Shown: positions 17,706 through 26,534, numbered from the stretch's first letter. The stretch is DNA of 64,000 bases from Paenibacillus terrae (GCF_000943545.1 NZ_JTHP01000025.1:1-64000); one strand, 5' to 3'. Numbers and translations are program-made. The notes: generated by a model from the sequence alone, not told the origin.

Positions 17706-18737
17706 TTATTGACGCGCAAACTGCTTCAAGAATGACAGGTCGCTGTTATAAAAATGACGAATATCGTCAATACCGTATTTCAAAATGGCTATCCGCTCTA
17801 CGCCCATGCCGAACGCAAAGCCGCTATACACTTCAGGATCATAGCCTCCCATTTCCAGCACTTTCGGATGCATCATGCCGCAGCCCAAAATTTCGATCCA
17901 TACCCTTTCGCCATTTTTCTTCACAAAAGTTACATCCACTTCGGCACTCGGCTCTGTGAACGGGAAGAAGCTTGGACGTAGGCGGATTTCGGTCGATTCC
18001 CCGAACATTTCGCGCGCGAATTGCAGCAGCGTTCCCTTGAGATCGCTCATGCGGATGTCTTTTCCAATTACGATCCCTTCAATTTGGTGGAATTGGAAGG
18101 AATGCGTTGCATCGTCATCATCACGTCGGAAAACCGTACCCGGACAAATGACCTTAATAGGTGTTTCGCCCTTCATCGCCTCCATTGCGCGAATCTGAAC
18201 GGGTGACGTATGAGTACGCATCAACAGATCCTCGGTCAGATAAAACGAATCCTGCATATCCCGCGCCGGGTGATTTTTAGGCAGGTTCAACGCTTCAAAG
18301 TTATAATAATCGGTCTCAGCCTGTGGACCTTCTGCAACCCGGTAGCCCATACCTGTAAAAATATCCTCGATCTGCTCAATTACTTTATTAAGCGGGTGCA
18401 GCCCACCTTGCGGCAATGTGCGTCCAGGCAGCGTAACGTCGATCTTTTCCGCTTGCAGACGCTCATTCGTCTCCGCTTTCGTGAACTCATCCTGTTTACA
18501 GTTAACGACTTCTTCAATCGCCTCGCGAACTTCATTAGCTACTTGTCCGACAACCGGACGCTCTTCCGCACTGAGCTTGCCCATACCGCGCAAAATTTCA
18601 GTCAGCGCACCCTTTTTACCCGAATATTTAACCCGCAGATCAGCTAGCTCTTTGGGCGTTGCCACCTTCTCCAATACTTCCAGTGCTTCTTCCTTCAAGG
18701 CCAGCAAATGTTCCTTCATTTGGATGGTTTCGCTCAT
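17706..18737 (-). CDS. pheS: Phenylalanine--tRNA ligase alpha subunit
   Basis: The catalytic alpha subunit of phenylalanyl-tRNA synthetase, 343 residues. After an N-terminal coiled-coil arm (residues 1-90) comes the class II core: motif 2 in [20 protein letters not shown] (near 200-219) and motif 3 in [17 protein letters not shown] (near 308-324). It charges tRNA(Phe). ATG at 18737 is preceded by AAGGGGA. It is first in a pheS-pheT operon under a Phe T-box; the leader ends about 50 bases before this start. Confidence 0.97.
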   Translation of the reverse strand: MSETIQMKEHLLALKEEALEVLEKVATPKELADLRVKYSGKKGALTEILRGMGKLSAEERPVVGQVANEVREAIEEVVNCKQDEFTKAETNERLQAEKIDVTLPGRTLPQGGLHPLNKVIEQIEDIFTGMGYRVAEGPQAETDYYNFEALNLPKNHPARDMQDSFYLTEDLLMRTHTSPVQIRAMEAMKGETPIKVICPGTVFRRDDDDATHSFQFHQIEGIVIGKDIRMSDLKGTLLQFAREMFGESTEIRLRPSFFPFTEPSAEVDVTFVKKNGERVWIEILGCGMMHPKVLEMGGYDPEVYSGFAFGMGVERIAILKYGIDDIRHFYNSDLSFLKQFARQ

Positions 18738-18785
18738 CGCCTGTTCAGTCCCCTTTCTTCATATCCAGCTTTTCAGACAACAAAA

Positions 18786-19145
18786 AAAGGTCCTTTCTCC
18801 CGGTAAAGGGACGAAAAGACCGTGGTACCACCCTCGTTAGACAATCCTGCTCAGCTCATCCCGCGCTTTGTCTTTCGACAATTTCTGCCATTCGACAGTA
18901 CAGGTTTATGCATGCTTTGCATGATCATCTCGCTCTGCACGTTGTAACGGTCGTGAACCGGTATCCCCTACTTGCCCGCTTGCCATCTACAGATGGCATA
19001 CGAGGTTCAAGGAACTGCTCCGGAGCGAACTTCAACAGCCTTGTTTTGCAGAAACGCTCTCAATCCTACGGCGCTTCCTCCCTGTTCAATCAGACACTGC
19101 CTACTCTTCTCCATCAAGACATTTTCAAATTTCGAACTATTGCTC
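18786..19145 (-). promoter_or_regulatory. Phe-responsive T-box leader
   Basis: A T-box leader on the minus strand before pheS. The antiterminator core AGGGTGGTACCACGGTC is at about 18820-18836 and overlaps an intrinsic terminator (GGTC...GGACC stem, then seven T, 18783-18822). Upstream is a structured stem I region with GATGGAGAAGAGTAG near 19110. A probable specifier codon TTC (Phe) lies at 19027-19029 in the context GAAG-TTC-GCTCC, paralleling GAG-CTC-ACC in the Leu leader elsewhere in this window. Uncharged tRNA(Phe) would stabilise the antiterminator and allow pheST transcription. The class is clear; the exact 5' end is inferred from the promoter. Confidence 0.9.
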
Positions 19146-19148
19146 ATT

Positions 19149-19177
19149 ATTATATGCAAACCCTAGCGCTTTGGCAA
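19149..19177 (-). promoter_or_regulatory. Promoter of the pheST T-box leader
   Basis: On the minus strand TTGCCA (19172-19177) and TATAAT (19149-19154) are separated by exactly 17 bases. They lie directly after the ABC-F stop and before the T-box leader. Confidence 0.75.
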
Positions 19178-19214
19178 GCCGGGCATACGGTTTTACCCAT
19201 TCTGACGCAGCCGT

Positions 19215-21053
19215 TTAATCCGACTGATCCAGTTTGGCACGAATACGCCTGATTTCTGACAACAGTTCCTCATTTTCATCGTCCAGCCCGACCGTACCCA
19301 TCAGCTCCGTAAGACGCAACTGCAATCGCAGACGCTCCTCACGCTGCTCCTGATCCTCTGGTTCCTGTTGACGGTTCCGCTGTTCTACCTGCTTTTCGCC
19401 GGCTGTCCCTTCATAGATTTCATAGGTGCCTCCAGGCTGCATATCAAGCAAACGGGTTGCCGTCCGGCGCACCAGCTCCCGGTCATGTGAGACAAGCACC
19501 AGCGCCCCATCGTAACTGCGCAAAGACTCCTCTACGATTTCACGGGTTTCAATGTCAAAATAATTGGTTGGCTCATCCAGCACCAGCAGGTTGGCTCCAC
19601 TAAAGTACAAACGTAGAAAGGCCACTCTGCATTTCTCACCCATACTGAGCGTCCCGATTCTCTTGAACACATCTTCTCTGGCAAAAAGAAAGCATCCCAG
19701 CACCGTTCTCGCTTCCGTCTGCGTCATGGTGGGGAGCGCAAGCAAACTATCCAGCAATGTCTGATCCTCTGGAAGCTGCTCCAGTTCCTGTGAAAAATAT
19801 CCGATTTTCAGCTGTGGATTCGCTGTGATCTTACCCTTATACGGCTCCAGCTGACCCGTCAACAGCCGTAGCAGCGTTGTTTTGCCAATCCCATTGGGTC
19901 CCCGAACAGCCAGACGATCGCCACGAGCAATGTTCAGGTTGAGATCCTGCACAATGGTATGGTCGTCGTAGCTAAAATAGACATGCTCGGCGCGCAACAG
20001 ATATTTGGCCTGAAACCCGCTGTCACTTAATTTCATTTGCAAAGATGCTACTTCACGCGGCTGCTCAACCCGGTTGGCCTTCAGCCGTTCCAGCTCCTTC
20101 TCCTTCGCATGATAACGGGAAATATTTTTATTAGCCTTGGCTTTATAAAAGCTTTTCGTAATGCCTATTTCCACATTAGAAGCTGCCCGGTGCGCCTGAT
20201 GGAACCATTCCCGGTAATTTCGGATAGTCTCCTCCAATGCCTGCCGTGCCAGTTCCTGCTTCCGATAGTTGGCTTCCTGCTCCCGCAGCTCCCTTTCCTT
20301 ATGCTCCTTATATTCCGTATAGACGCCCTTATAGCGCCGAATGCCCGTTAACGTCAGCTCGCATATGCCTGTGGCTACCCGATCCAAAAAGGCTCTGTCA
20401 TGCGATACAAACAACAACGTCCCATGATATGTGGACAGCCACTGCTCTAGCCAGAGCAAACTTTCGGCATCCAGATGGTTGGTCGGTTCATCCAGAACCA
20501 GCAGCTTCGGCTGTCTGACCATCAGTCCGGCTAACCGCACTCTTGTCTTCTGCCCTCCGCTCAGGTCACCATAGGCAATAGACCACGTCTCAGCAGGCAT
20601 GCCCATCCGGGTCAGCGCCTTTTCCACTTCGGACTCCCACGCAAAACCTTGCAGCCGCTCATACTCATCCATCAGCTCGCCGTATTGCTCCAGCTGACGC
20701 TCTGCTTCCTCTCCCCTATGGGCAATTTCAGCCTCCAGTTGCTTCAGCGTCGTCTTCACTCGCCAATGCTCAGGACTGGCCTGCTGTGCCGCCTCCAGTG
20801 CAGTTCGCGCGGATTGAATGGTATCCTGCTGCTTCAGCCAGCCCCGCTCCTCCAGCGGCAATTCATGCTCAACCTTACCTGAAGTCGGCGCCTCGTCGCC
20901 CAACAGTATCCGCAATAGCGTCGTTTTGCCTGCTCCATTTCTTCCGAACAGGGCGAGCCGCTCCCCCTCCGTCACATCCATGGACACATCCTCAAACAAA
21001 GACGTTCCGTTCCAATCCTTTATGACATTGCGAATACGCAAAATGGTTTTCAT
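19215..21053 (-). CDS. ABC-F family ATPase, probable ribosome-protection factor
   Basis: A 612-residue ABC-F protein: two ATPase domains and no membrane segment. Domain 1 has Walker A GRNGAGKTTLL (near 37-47), signature LSGGQKTRVRLAG (near 177) and Walker B LLVLDEPTNHLD. A long basic/helical inter-domain linker (residues ~245-335) is where ABC-F proteins reach the ribosomal peptidyl-transferase centre. Domain 2 has Walker A GPNGIGKTTLL, a degenerate signature LSMGEKCRVAF and Walker B LLVLDEPTNYFD. The tail is Gln/Glu-rich. The start is ATG 21053 with GGAAAGGAT upstream. The leader, with a small ORF and terminator, resembles those of antibiotic-inducible ABC-F genes such as vmlR, so ribosome protection against lincosamide/pleuromutilin-type drugs is likely but unproven. 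Confidence 0.85.
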   Translation of the reverse strand: MKTILRIRNVIKDWNGTSLFEDVSMDVTEGERLALFGRNGAGKTTLLRILLGDEAPTSGKVEHELPLEERGWLKQQDTIQSARTALEAAQQASPEHWRVKTTLKQLEAEIAHRGEEAERQLEQYGELMDEYERLQGFAWESEVEKALTRMGMPAETWSIAYGDLSGGQKTRVRLAGLMVRQPKLLVLDEPTNHLDAESLLWLEQWLSTYHGTLLFVSHDRAFLDRVATGICELTLTGIRRYKGVYTEYKEHKERELREQEANYRKQELARQALEETIRNYREWFHQAHRAASNVEIGITKSFYKAKANKNISRYHAKEKELERLKANRVEQPREVASLQMKLSDSGFQAKYLLRAEHVYFSYDDHTIVQDLNLNIARGDRLAVRGPNGIGKTTLLRLLTGQLEPYKGKITANPQLKIGYFSQELEQLPEDQTLLDSLLALPTMTQTEARTVLGCFLFAREDVFKRIGTLSMGEKCRVAFLRLYFSGANLLVLDEPTNYFDIETREIVEESLRSYDGALVLVSHDRELVRRTATRLLDMQPGGTYEIYEGTAGEKQVEQRNRQQEPEDQEQREERLRLQLRLTELMGTVGLDDENEELLSEIRRIRAKLDQSD

Positions 21054-21097
21054 ATGGTAATCATCCTTTCCCTGTCGGTTCCATACCCGGAAGCAAT

Positions 21098-21128
21098 AAA
21101 AAAAGCCGCAGAAGGCTGCGGCTTGCAT
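21098..21128 (-). terminator. Attenuator terminator before the ABC-F gene
   Basis: On the minus strand GCCGCAG-CCTT-CTGCGGC forms a 7-bp GC-rich stem with a 4-base loop, followed by seven T. It ends about 45 bases before the ABC-F start and downstream of a promoter and leader ORF, so it would stop transcription before the gene unless disrupted. Confidence 0.8.
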
Positions 21129-21174
21129 GCAAGGAATATAGAATGACTGCTATGAATCGTTTCAGAACATACGT

Positions 21175-21249
21175 TTATGAGAAAGAGAACCGTAAACGGA
21201 AAAAAGCATAATCCCGTTTCGGAGCAAACGTATACGTCCCAAACCTCAT
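21175..21249 (-). CDS. Candidate 24-residue leader peptide of the ABC-F gene
   Basis: A short frame, ATG 21249 to TAA 21175, encodes MRFGTYTFAP... rich in Phe and Arg, ending RLRFSFS. GGGAGAGG lies 11 bases upstream. An 8-base segment inside it (ATACGTTT at 21226-21233, minus strand) is complementary to AAACGTAT at 21169-21176 overlapping the stop codon, so ribosome position could change the folding ahead of the terminator. No homologue was checked. Interpretation as a ribosome-sensing leader peptide is inference. Confidence 0.45.
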   Translation of the reverse strand: MRFGTYTFAPKRDYAFFRLRFSFS

Positions 21250-21381
21250 TTTCAGACACACCTCTCCCGTTGCAGCATACAGCCGCCTGCCAGTAACTGT
21301 GCAGTTTATGGGGAAAATCAGTGTGCTTACTTCATCGGACGTATCGTTACCTTTCTTTTCACGGAATACTTGCTTGCAGCC

Positions 21382-21409
21382 AGTATAGCAGATCAGAACG
21401 TATTTGCAA
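21382..21409 (-). promoter_or_regulatory. Promoter of the ABC-F leader
   Basis: On the minus strand TTGCAA (21404-21409) and TATACT (21382-21387) are 16 bases apart. Transcription would begin near 21375, giving a leader of about 320 bases before the ABC-F start. Confidence 0.6.
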
Positions 21410-21474
21410 ATCCGTTGTACATCAAAATTATTTTCCGAATACCAGGGTTGTATTGGACGAGCCTGCATATTTAG

Positions 21475-22300
21475 TTACAAATTCCTTGTATATTCAGGAG
21501 TTTGAACTTGATAACTGTAGTTTTTGCTCGGATTCCAGTTGGTTACCCGCGACTTTTGGTTGGTGATGGCTTGAAAGCTGCCCACGTCTTTAAATTCGCC
21601 ATTTGCTTTATCATCCAGAATGCCGCCCTTTTCGCTACCTTTTCCAAAATAGTTGTACTCTGAGTAGATTCTTGCAGGCCATCATAACTTTTATTGCTAT
21701 CATCAGGATAACCCAGAATGAGGCCGTACTCATGATTAGCAAATTTGGAATTACTGATGGTTACATAATCAGCCGATTGCCCTACATACAAAAGCTTGTC
21801 CAGATCTGAGCCATTGAATTTATAATTGTGACCTGCAAAAGTGACATGATCAATCCAATAGTTCGTGCCCGCAGTAAGATAAAGCTGAATATCATCATTA
21901 TCGTTAATGTTGGCACTATGTTCAAAAGTCAAGTTTTGGAAGATCACATTACCGGAATTAGCTGTTGTTTTCAATTGAATATTAACCAATTTGTTTTGCG
22001 CGTATGAACCAATAAGCGATTTGTTGGAACCAATATTGACGACGGTTTTAGAGGAGGCAGAAATATTTTTTCAATTACCAGGATTTTGGGAGTGGAATCC
22101 CCTAACTGGTTTTTCAAATCGTTGAGATTGTTGATATAGATCACCTGACCGTTTTTGCCCCCGGTTGTGCTGGGCTTGGAAACTCCTCTTTCATTTTTGG
22201 CCTGTCCGGCAAAACCTGTAAGTCCATTCGTCGACGTATTCGGGAAATCAGCCGCAGCGAACGTAAAGGTTGCTGGAAAAGCGAAACAATTGGTTTCAAT
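21475..22300 (-). pseudogene. Decayed pectate lyase (PelB/PL1 family)
   Basis: Remains of a secreted pectate lyase. The 5' part contains GKNGQVIYINNLNDLKNQLG and [11 protein letters not shown] frame change near 22070, in a run of six A where seven would keep the frame, separates it from a second part with [29 protein letters not shown] and [20 protein letters not shown], the parallel beta-helix core with the Ca-binding and DHVTF-type motifs. After [12 protein letters not shown] the sequence jumps to another frame encoding [20 protein letters not shown] and ending [15 protein letters not shown], stop at 21475, so a middle segment is missing. The signal peptide is not convincing. At least two lesions make it non-functional. 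The 5' limit is approximate. Confidence 0.85.
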
Positions 22301-22439
22301 TTTGTATAATAGTGTAAAAAAGTTCGTAAGAACGCAAACAAGCCGGGACACCCGATTGGCGTCCCGGCTAATCTATATGTAATCCAATTGCCCCATTTAA
22401 AAAAGAGTCTGTCATACTGTCGAACTATGGTCAAAATAA

Positions 22440-22466
22440 AAAACCCTTGCATCGCAAGGGTTTTTA
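22440..22466. terminator. Terminator downstream of tRNA-Gly
   Basis: AAAACCCTTGC-GAT-GCAAGGGTTTTT on the minus strand: a 7-bp CCCTTGC/GCAAGGG stem plus A/T flanks. It lies 16 bases past the tRNA and could act in both directions. Confidence 0.85.
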
Positions 22467-22481
22467 ACTTTTTTACGGCAA

Positions 22482-22552
22482 AGCGGGTGATGGGAATCGA
22501 ACCCACGCTATCAGCTTGGAAGGCTGAAGTTCTACCATTGAACTACACCCGC
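22482..22552 (-). tRNA. tRNA-Gly (anticodon TCC)
   Basis: A cloverleaf on the minus strand: acceptor stem GCGGGTG paired with CACCCGC, D arm AGTTCAATGGTAGAAC, anticodon loop CTTCCAA (anticodon TCC, reading GGA and GGG), T arm GTGGGTTCGATTCCCAT. The discriminator is T and the CCA end is not encoded. It stands alone with its own terminator between the decayed pectate lyase and the GGDEF-EAL gene. Confidence 0.97.
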
Positions 22553-22659
22553 ATTTTACAATATCGCAATTCTTATGAATGACATAATCGAACTGTTGTC
22601 AACCAGCAGAATCAGGATGTTATCTAGTATAACTTACCTGCCTGTAAATTGCAAGCAAA

Positions 22660-24801
22660 CTACATACCATCCTGAACCAGCCAATTCATAGGTTTGCGTA
22701 AAAACAGGTTTTCAAAGGATTCTGCCGGAATGGGCCGACTGAAATAATAGCCTTGTCCCTCATGGCAATCCTGAGCCTGTAAAAATTGGAGCTGACCCTC
22801 ATTTTCCACTCCTTCAGCCGTAACCTTCAGCTTCAAATGGTGGGCCATGGAGGCAATGGTCGACACAATAGCCGCATTTTTGCTGTCGACCAGCACCTCA
22901 TTGACAAAGGAACGGTCAATTTTAAGTCGGTCAATCGGAAGATTTTTCAAATAATGCAACGAGCTATAGCCTGTTCCAAAATCGTCGATACTGATTGCAA
23001 CGCCAATGGCCTTTATGTTTTTCAGTTGCTCAAAGGCCCGATCCTTATCAAAAGTCATACTCTCTGTAATCTCCAGCTCCAGGTAGCACGGCTCCAGTTC
23101 CGTGTAGGTCAAAATGCCCCGTACCACATCCACGAGCTTTTTTTGCTGAAATTGGCGCATGGATAAATTCACTGATATCGGGATCGGCTGGTACCCTGCC
23201 TTCTGCCAACTCTTGTTTTGCAGGCAAGCTTCCCGCAGCACCCATTCCCCCAAAGGCACGATCAGACCGCTTTCTTCGGCCACCGGAATAAAATCTCCCG
23301 GCATCACCATTCCGCGATGAGGATGATTCCAGCGCACTAGTGCCTCCAAGCTCGTCAGTTCACCGCTCTGCAAATGAACACGCGGTTGATACACCAGTGA
23401 AAATTCTTCATTTTCAAGCCCACGCCGCAAATCATTTTCCAATTGGAGCCTTTCCTGCGCACGCATCTGCATGACACTGGTATACCGCTGAAAATTCACT
23501 CCCTGCTCCTTGGCATTATGGACAGCGGTATCCGCATGCTGAATGAGCTGCTCACCCTGAGTGGCATCCAGTGGGTACAAAGCTATTCCCATACTCACCA
23601 TCACATGATAATATTCACCATTAATATCAAAAGGCTGCTCAAATAACTTTACCATATCATCAATACGATTTTTCATGGCATCTATATCCTTGTAGCCCGT
23701 GAGAAGAAACGCAAACTCATCTCCGCCCATGCTGAAAACATCCTCGCCTTCACGGCAAAAATGCTCCAAGCGTTCGCCTACAACATAGAGCAAATAATTC
23801 CCTGCCGTATGCCCCAGCGAATCGTTAATAGTTTTGAATCGGTCAATATTCAGTATCAAAAGAGTTACCGTTTCATCGGGTTTTAATGAATTGCGCAGAG
23901 ATTGCTCGAGACGTTGTGAAAGACGCCGACGATTCGGCAGCCCTGTGATATCGTCATAATAGGCTATGTAATTAAATTCAGATTCTGCCGCCTTCTTTTC
24001 CTGATATGGAACCAGGACCATTAGCCGAACCAAGCCGTTCAGCAGATCATAAAACGCAATAGCATTCATCAAAAGTCCCATAAGGTGATTTATATCACTC
24101 ATTTGCCGGGAGGACAAATAAAACAACTGGCTCACGATACACAGCCCAATCCCGCGAAGCATAAGCAACATACCAAATTCCACTGGGAGATGTCGGGAAT
24201 ATTTTCGTGCACCCAAAATAAAATTGGATACAAGCAGAAACAGGATAACCCAGTTCAACATCCACCCCAGGTTGTCCATCTCATGTCTTACCCCCAGATC
24301 CGGTAAGTGCGACCCATATATCTGAATGGTCCCCAGGATCAGCAAAGTAAAACTTATACCTGTCCATAAAGCGGTTTTCTTGTATCCTGATTTGGCTTTT
24401 CTAAAGGGGAAGGAGCAAATGACTATAAGCATAATGGAGGTAAAGACACGGTTCACATAAAGAATCCACAGCGAAATACCCGGAGACAAAACAAAATCTG
24501 TCAGGCTAATAAAACTAAACGAGACGATATGAATAAGGTAAAGAAGACCAGTCACCAGAAATGTGGGCGCAATGAGAAGTCTCTGCCAGGATAACTGCTC
24601 CAGCAAAACCGACCAGGATTGATAAAAAATAGAGAAACAGATCGCCGCACAGACGAATCCTGCAATGGGGTATAGCAAGAAAAAAACATTATGGGAGTAT
24701 AGCTTATTCAAAGTTACATGAAATAACTGAACCAAGACAAACAGAACTAGCGCAGCAATGCCGATGCCTATCGTTTTCTTTACTTCCAGCCGTGTACTCA
24801 T
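22660..24801 (-). CDS. Membrane GGDEF-EAL protein (c-di-GMP metabolism)
   Basis: A 713-residue protein with an N-terminal sensor of about eight hydrophobic helices (residues 10-265), a GGDEF domain and an EAL domain. GGDEF (residues ~285-445): DDITGLPNRRRL, then MGGDEFAFLL, so the catalytic motif is intact, but the inhibitory-site position before it reads REGE rather than RxxD. EAL (residues ~455-705): VYQPRVHL, EALVRWNHP, EITESM, SIDDFGTGYSSL, LKIDRSFV and TAEGVEN, all as in active phosphodiesterases. It may make or break c-di-GMP; such fusions often act as phosphodiesterases with GGDEF as regulator. The helical sensor recalls MASE-type domains; its ligand is unknown. GAAGAGG precedes the ATG; it appears monocistronic. 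Confidence 0.9.
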   Translation of the reverse strand: MSTRLEVKKTIGIGIAALVLFVLVQLFHVTLNKLYSHNVFFLLYPIAGFVCAAICFSIFYQSWSVLLEQLSWQRLLIAPTFLVTGLLYLIHIVSFSFISLTDFVLSPGISLWILYVNRVFTSIMLIVICSFPFRKAKSGYKKTALWTGISFTLLILGTIQIYGSHLPDLGVRHEMDNLGWMLNWVILFLLVSNFILGARKYSRHLPVEFGMLLMLRGIGLCIVSQLFYLSSRQMSDINHLMGLLMNAIAFYDLLNGLVRLMVLVPYQEKKAAESEFNYIAYYDDITGLPNRRRLSQRLEQSLRNSLKPDETVTLLILNIDRFKTINDSLGHTAGNYLLYVVGERLEHFCREGEDVFSMGGDEFAFLLTGYKDIDAMKNRIDDMVKLFEQPFDINGEYYHVMVSMGIALYPLDATQGEQLIQHADTAVHNAKEQGVNFQRYTSVMQMRAQERLQLENDLRRGLENEEFSLVYQPRVHLQSGELTSLEALVRWNHPHRGMVMPGDFIPVAEESGLIVPLGEWVLREACLQNKSWQKAGYQPIPISVNLSMRQFQQKKLVDVVRGILTYTELEPCYLELEITESMTFDKDRAFEQLKNIKAIGVAISIDDFGTGYSSLHYLKNLPIDRLKIDRSFVNEVLVDSKNAAIVSTIASMAHHLKLKVTAEGVENEGQLQFLQAQDCHEGQGYYFSRPIPAESFENLFLRKPMNWLVQDGM

Positions 24802-25142
24802 TCAGCCTCTTCAGCCCCCTGCATATCGGAAATTCCGATCATCTAAGACGTTTGACAGCTTTGGAAGCCGTTTTTTAAGTCTTTAGTATCAAAAATAAAT
24901 ACGGATTATGGTACATAATAACATTTAATCTGTGAAAGGTGAATCATTTTTTAGTCTTATATTCATTATTTCATTTTCATATTTACGCAAATAAATAAGC
25001 TTACAGCACCAAAAAAGCGCATCATCTTTTCAGATCCTGCGCTCTATCCGGTCTTTTTCAAATGAGTGATACCTATACTCCAGTACTGTAGAACACAAAA
25101 GAATCAGTACATATCGCCCTCCTTTGTGAAAGGTCCAAAACA
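24802..25142. other. Intergenic region between GGDEF-EAL and histidine kinase genes
   Basis: About 340 bases, AT-rich. It holds the terminator of the kinase gene at about 25010-25043 (minus strand AGCGCA...TGCGCT then six T) and should contain the promoter of the GGDEF-EAL gene, for which no clear boxes were found. No small ORF with a ribosome site stands out. Confidence 0.5.
25010..25043 (-). terminator. Terminator of the histidine kinase gene
   Basis: On the minus strand AGCGCA and TGCGCT pair around a 16-base loop, followed by six T (25010-25015). It lies about 100 bases past the stop. Confidence 0.65.
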
Positions 25143-26246
25143 CTAAACTACAGGAAGCGTGATTTTAAACTGTGTCCCCTTTCCATGTGTACTATCTACA
25201 TGAATAAAGCCTCCGTGATTTTTGATGATCCGATAGCTCACTGCCAGTCCCAAGCCGGTACCGCTTTCTTTCGTTGTAAAAAATGGATCAAATAAACGTG
25301 ATAATGTATTGTGATCCATTCCCAAACCGTTATCTTCAATGCAAATATGAACATACGAGCCTTCCAGCACTGTATGGATATCAATGCATCCCTTACGGTC
25401 TTCTCCGATACCTTCGATGGCATCCATTGCATTTTTGATCATATTGAGAATGACCTGCTTAATTTGCTTTACATCAATGGAAACCTTCATGAGCGTACTA
25501 TTTTCATCCAGCGCGATCTGGCAACCCTTCATCAGCGCCTCGCTTTCGGTCAGCATCACAACCTCTTTCAGCAGACCCATCACAGGTACAGCGGTTTTTT
25601 GCGGAGCTGAAGGCTTGGACGAATTCAGAAACTCATAAATAATGTCATTCGCGCGATCTATCTCTGTCAAAATAATACGAGCATACTCATCTCTTCCCAG
25701 CTCCACCAGATGCGGCCGCAGTAATTGAATAAAACCCCGGATGGCGGTAAGCGGGTTACGGATTTCATGAGCAATCGAGGCGGAAATGCGTCCTAACATC
25801 GCGAGCTTGTCATTTTGATACGCCGTCTGCTCAATTTGCTTATAATCCGACACATCCTTGACACTGAACAAAAAATCGCCATCCATCTGATCCCCGTAGG
25901 TCACCGTAATCAACCAATGCCGGCCATACTCATCAATCAATTCATGATAGCGCTTTCTATGAAAGATGGTCTCTTTGTATATTCGCATAATTTTCTTCTT
26001 CTTAAATCGGCTTAACTCGGGATGATGCAAAATTTGCATCAAGTTGCGGCCTGCCAGCGAACTACGCGGCAGTTCCAGCAGTTTGGCCATTTGCACGTTA
26101 ATAAAGGTCAGTACCCCGTCACTGTCAAACAGCATGATACCACTATCCAGGTTCTCCAGCACATTTTCATACTTGTTATTGGCGATCTGTGTGGAAGGAC
26201 AAGCTCCCACGGTATCAAGCAAGGCTTCTTGGAATTCACTGATCAT
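25143..26246 (-). CDS. PAS-domain sensor histidine kinase, sporulation-kinase-like
   Basis: A 367-residue soluble histidine kinase: a PAS domain (residues ~25-140, with NLDSGIMLFDSDGVLTFINVQ), a HisKA phosphoacceptor helix with the H-box SIASIAHEIRNPLTAIRGFIQLL-type pattern (His near residue 158) and a HATPase domain with N box NMIKNAMDAIEG, G1 DNGLGMD, F box FDPFFTTK and G2 GTGLGLA. No membrane segment. The H-box resembles that of KinA/KinE, which phosphorylate Spo0F; no adjacent response regulator means an orphan kinase, again like sporulation kinases. The ATG at 26246 follows AAGGGGGA; a longer frame to 26327 lacks a good ribosome site. The upstream region has a Spo0A-box-like TGTCGAA. Target inferred. 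Confidence 0.87.
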   Translation of the reverse strand: MISEFQEALLDTVGACPSTQIANNKYENVLENLDSGIMLFDSDGVLTFINVQMAKLLELPRSSLAGRNLMQILHHPELSRFKKKKIMRIYKETIFHRKRYHELIDEYGRHWLITVTYGDQMDGDFLFSVKDVSDYKQIEQTAYQNDKLAMLGRISASIAHEIRNPLTAIRGFIQLLRPHLVELGRDEYARIILTEIDRANDIIYEFLNSSKPSAPQKTAVPVMGLLKEVVMLTESEALMKGCQIALDENSTLMKVSIDVKQIKQVILNMIKNAMDAIEGIGEDRKGCIDIHTVLEGSYVHICIEDNGLGMDHNTLSRLFDPFFTTKESGTGLGLAVSYRIIKNHGGFIHVDSTHGKGTQFKITLPVV

Positions 26247-26405
26247 GCCAGGCTTCCCCCTTGTTTCGGAATGATAAACTGGCCGTATCGGACGCTTAAC
26301 ATTTTTTGAAGAAGAGAAAGACATCATCTATCGACTACCCTTCAACGGTTAGAAAACAGATTCACAAAATCCCGGTCATCTCTTTCCAATTGAGAGTCTA
26401 ATTTT

Positions 26406-26435
26406 ATGATAGACAAGACTTAGGATTCCAGTCAA
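26406..26435 (-). promoter_or_regulatory. Candidate promoter of the histidine kinase gene
   Basis: On the minus strand TTGACT (26430-26435) and TATCAT (26406-26411) are separated by 18 bases. They lie about 160 bases upstream of the chosen start. Confidence 0.6.
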
Positions 26436-26445
26436 TCGGAAAAAG

Positions 26446-26452
26446 TGTCGAA
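26446..26452. promoter_or_regulatory. Spo0A-box-like site
   Basis: TGTCGAA, the exact core of the Spo0A box, lies 10 bases upstream of the -35 element of the kinase promoter. A 7-base match can arise by chance; its place before a sporulation-kinase-like gene raises the prior. Confidence 0.4.
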
Positions 26453-26534
26453 TTAACATTTTTATCCTGTTTTCTTTCGTCATAATATCTGCGCAACATA
26501 ACCAAAAACGAAATAATAAGTTAGGAATAAGCGC

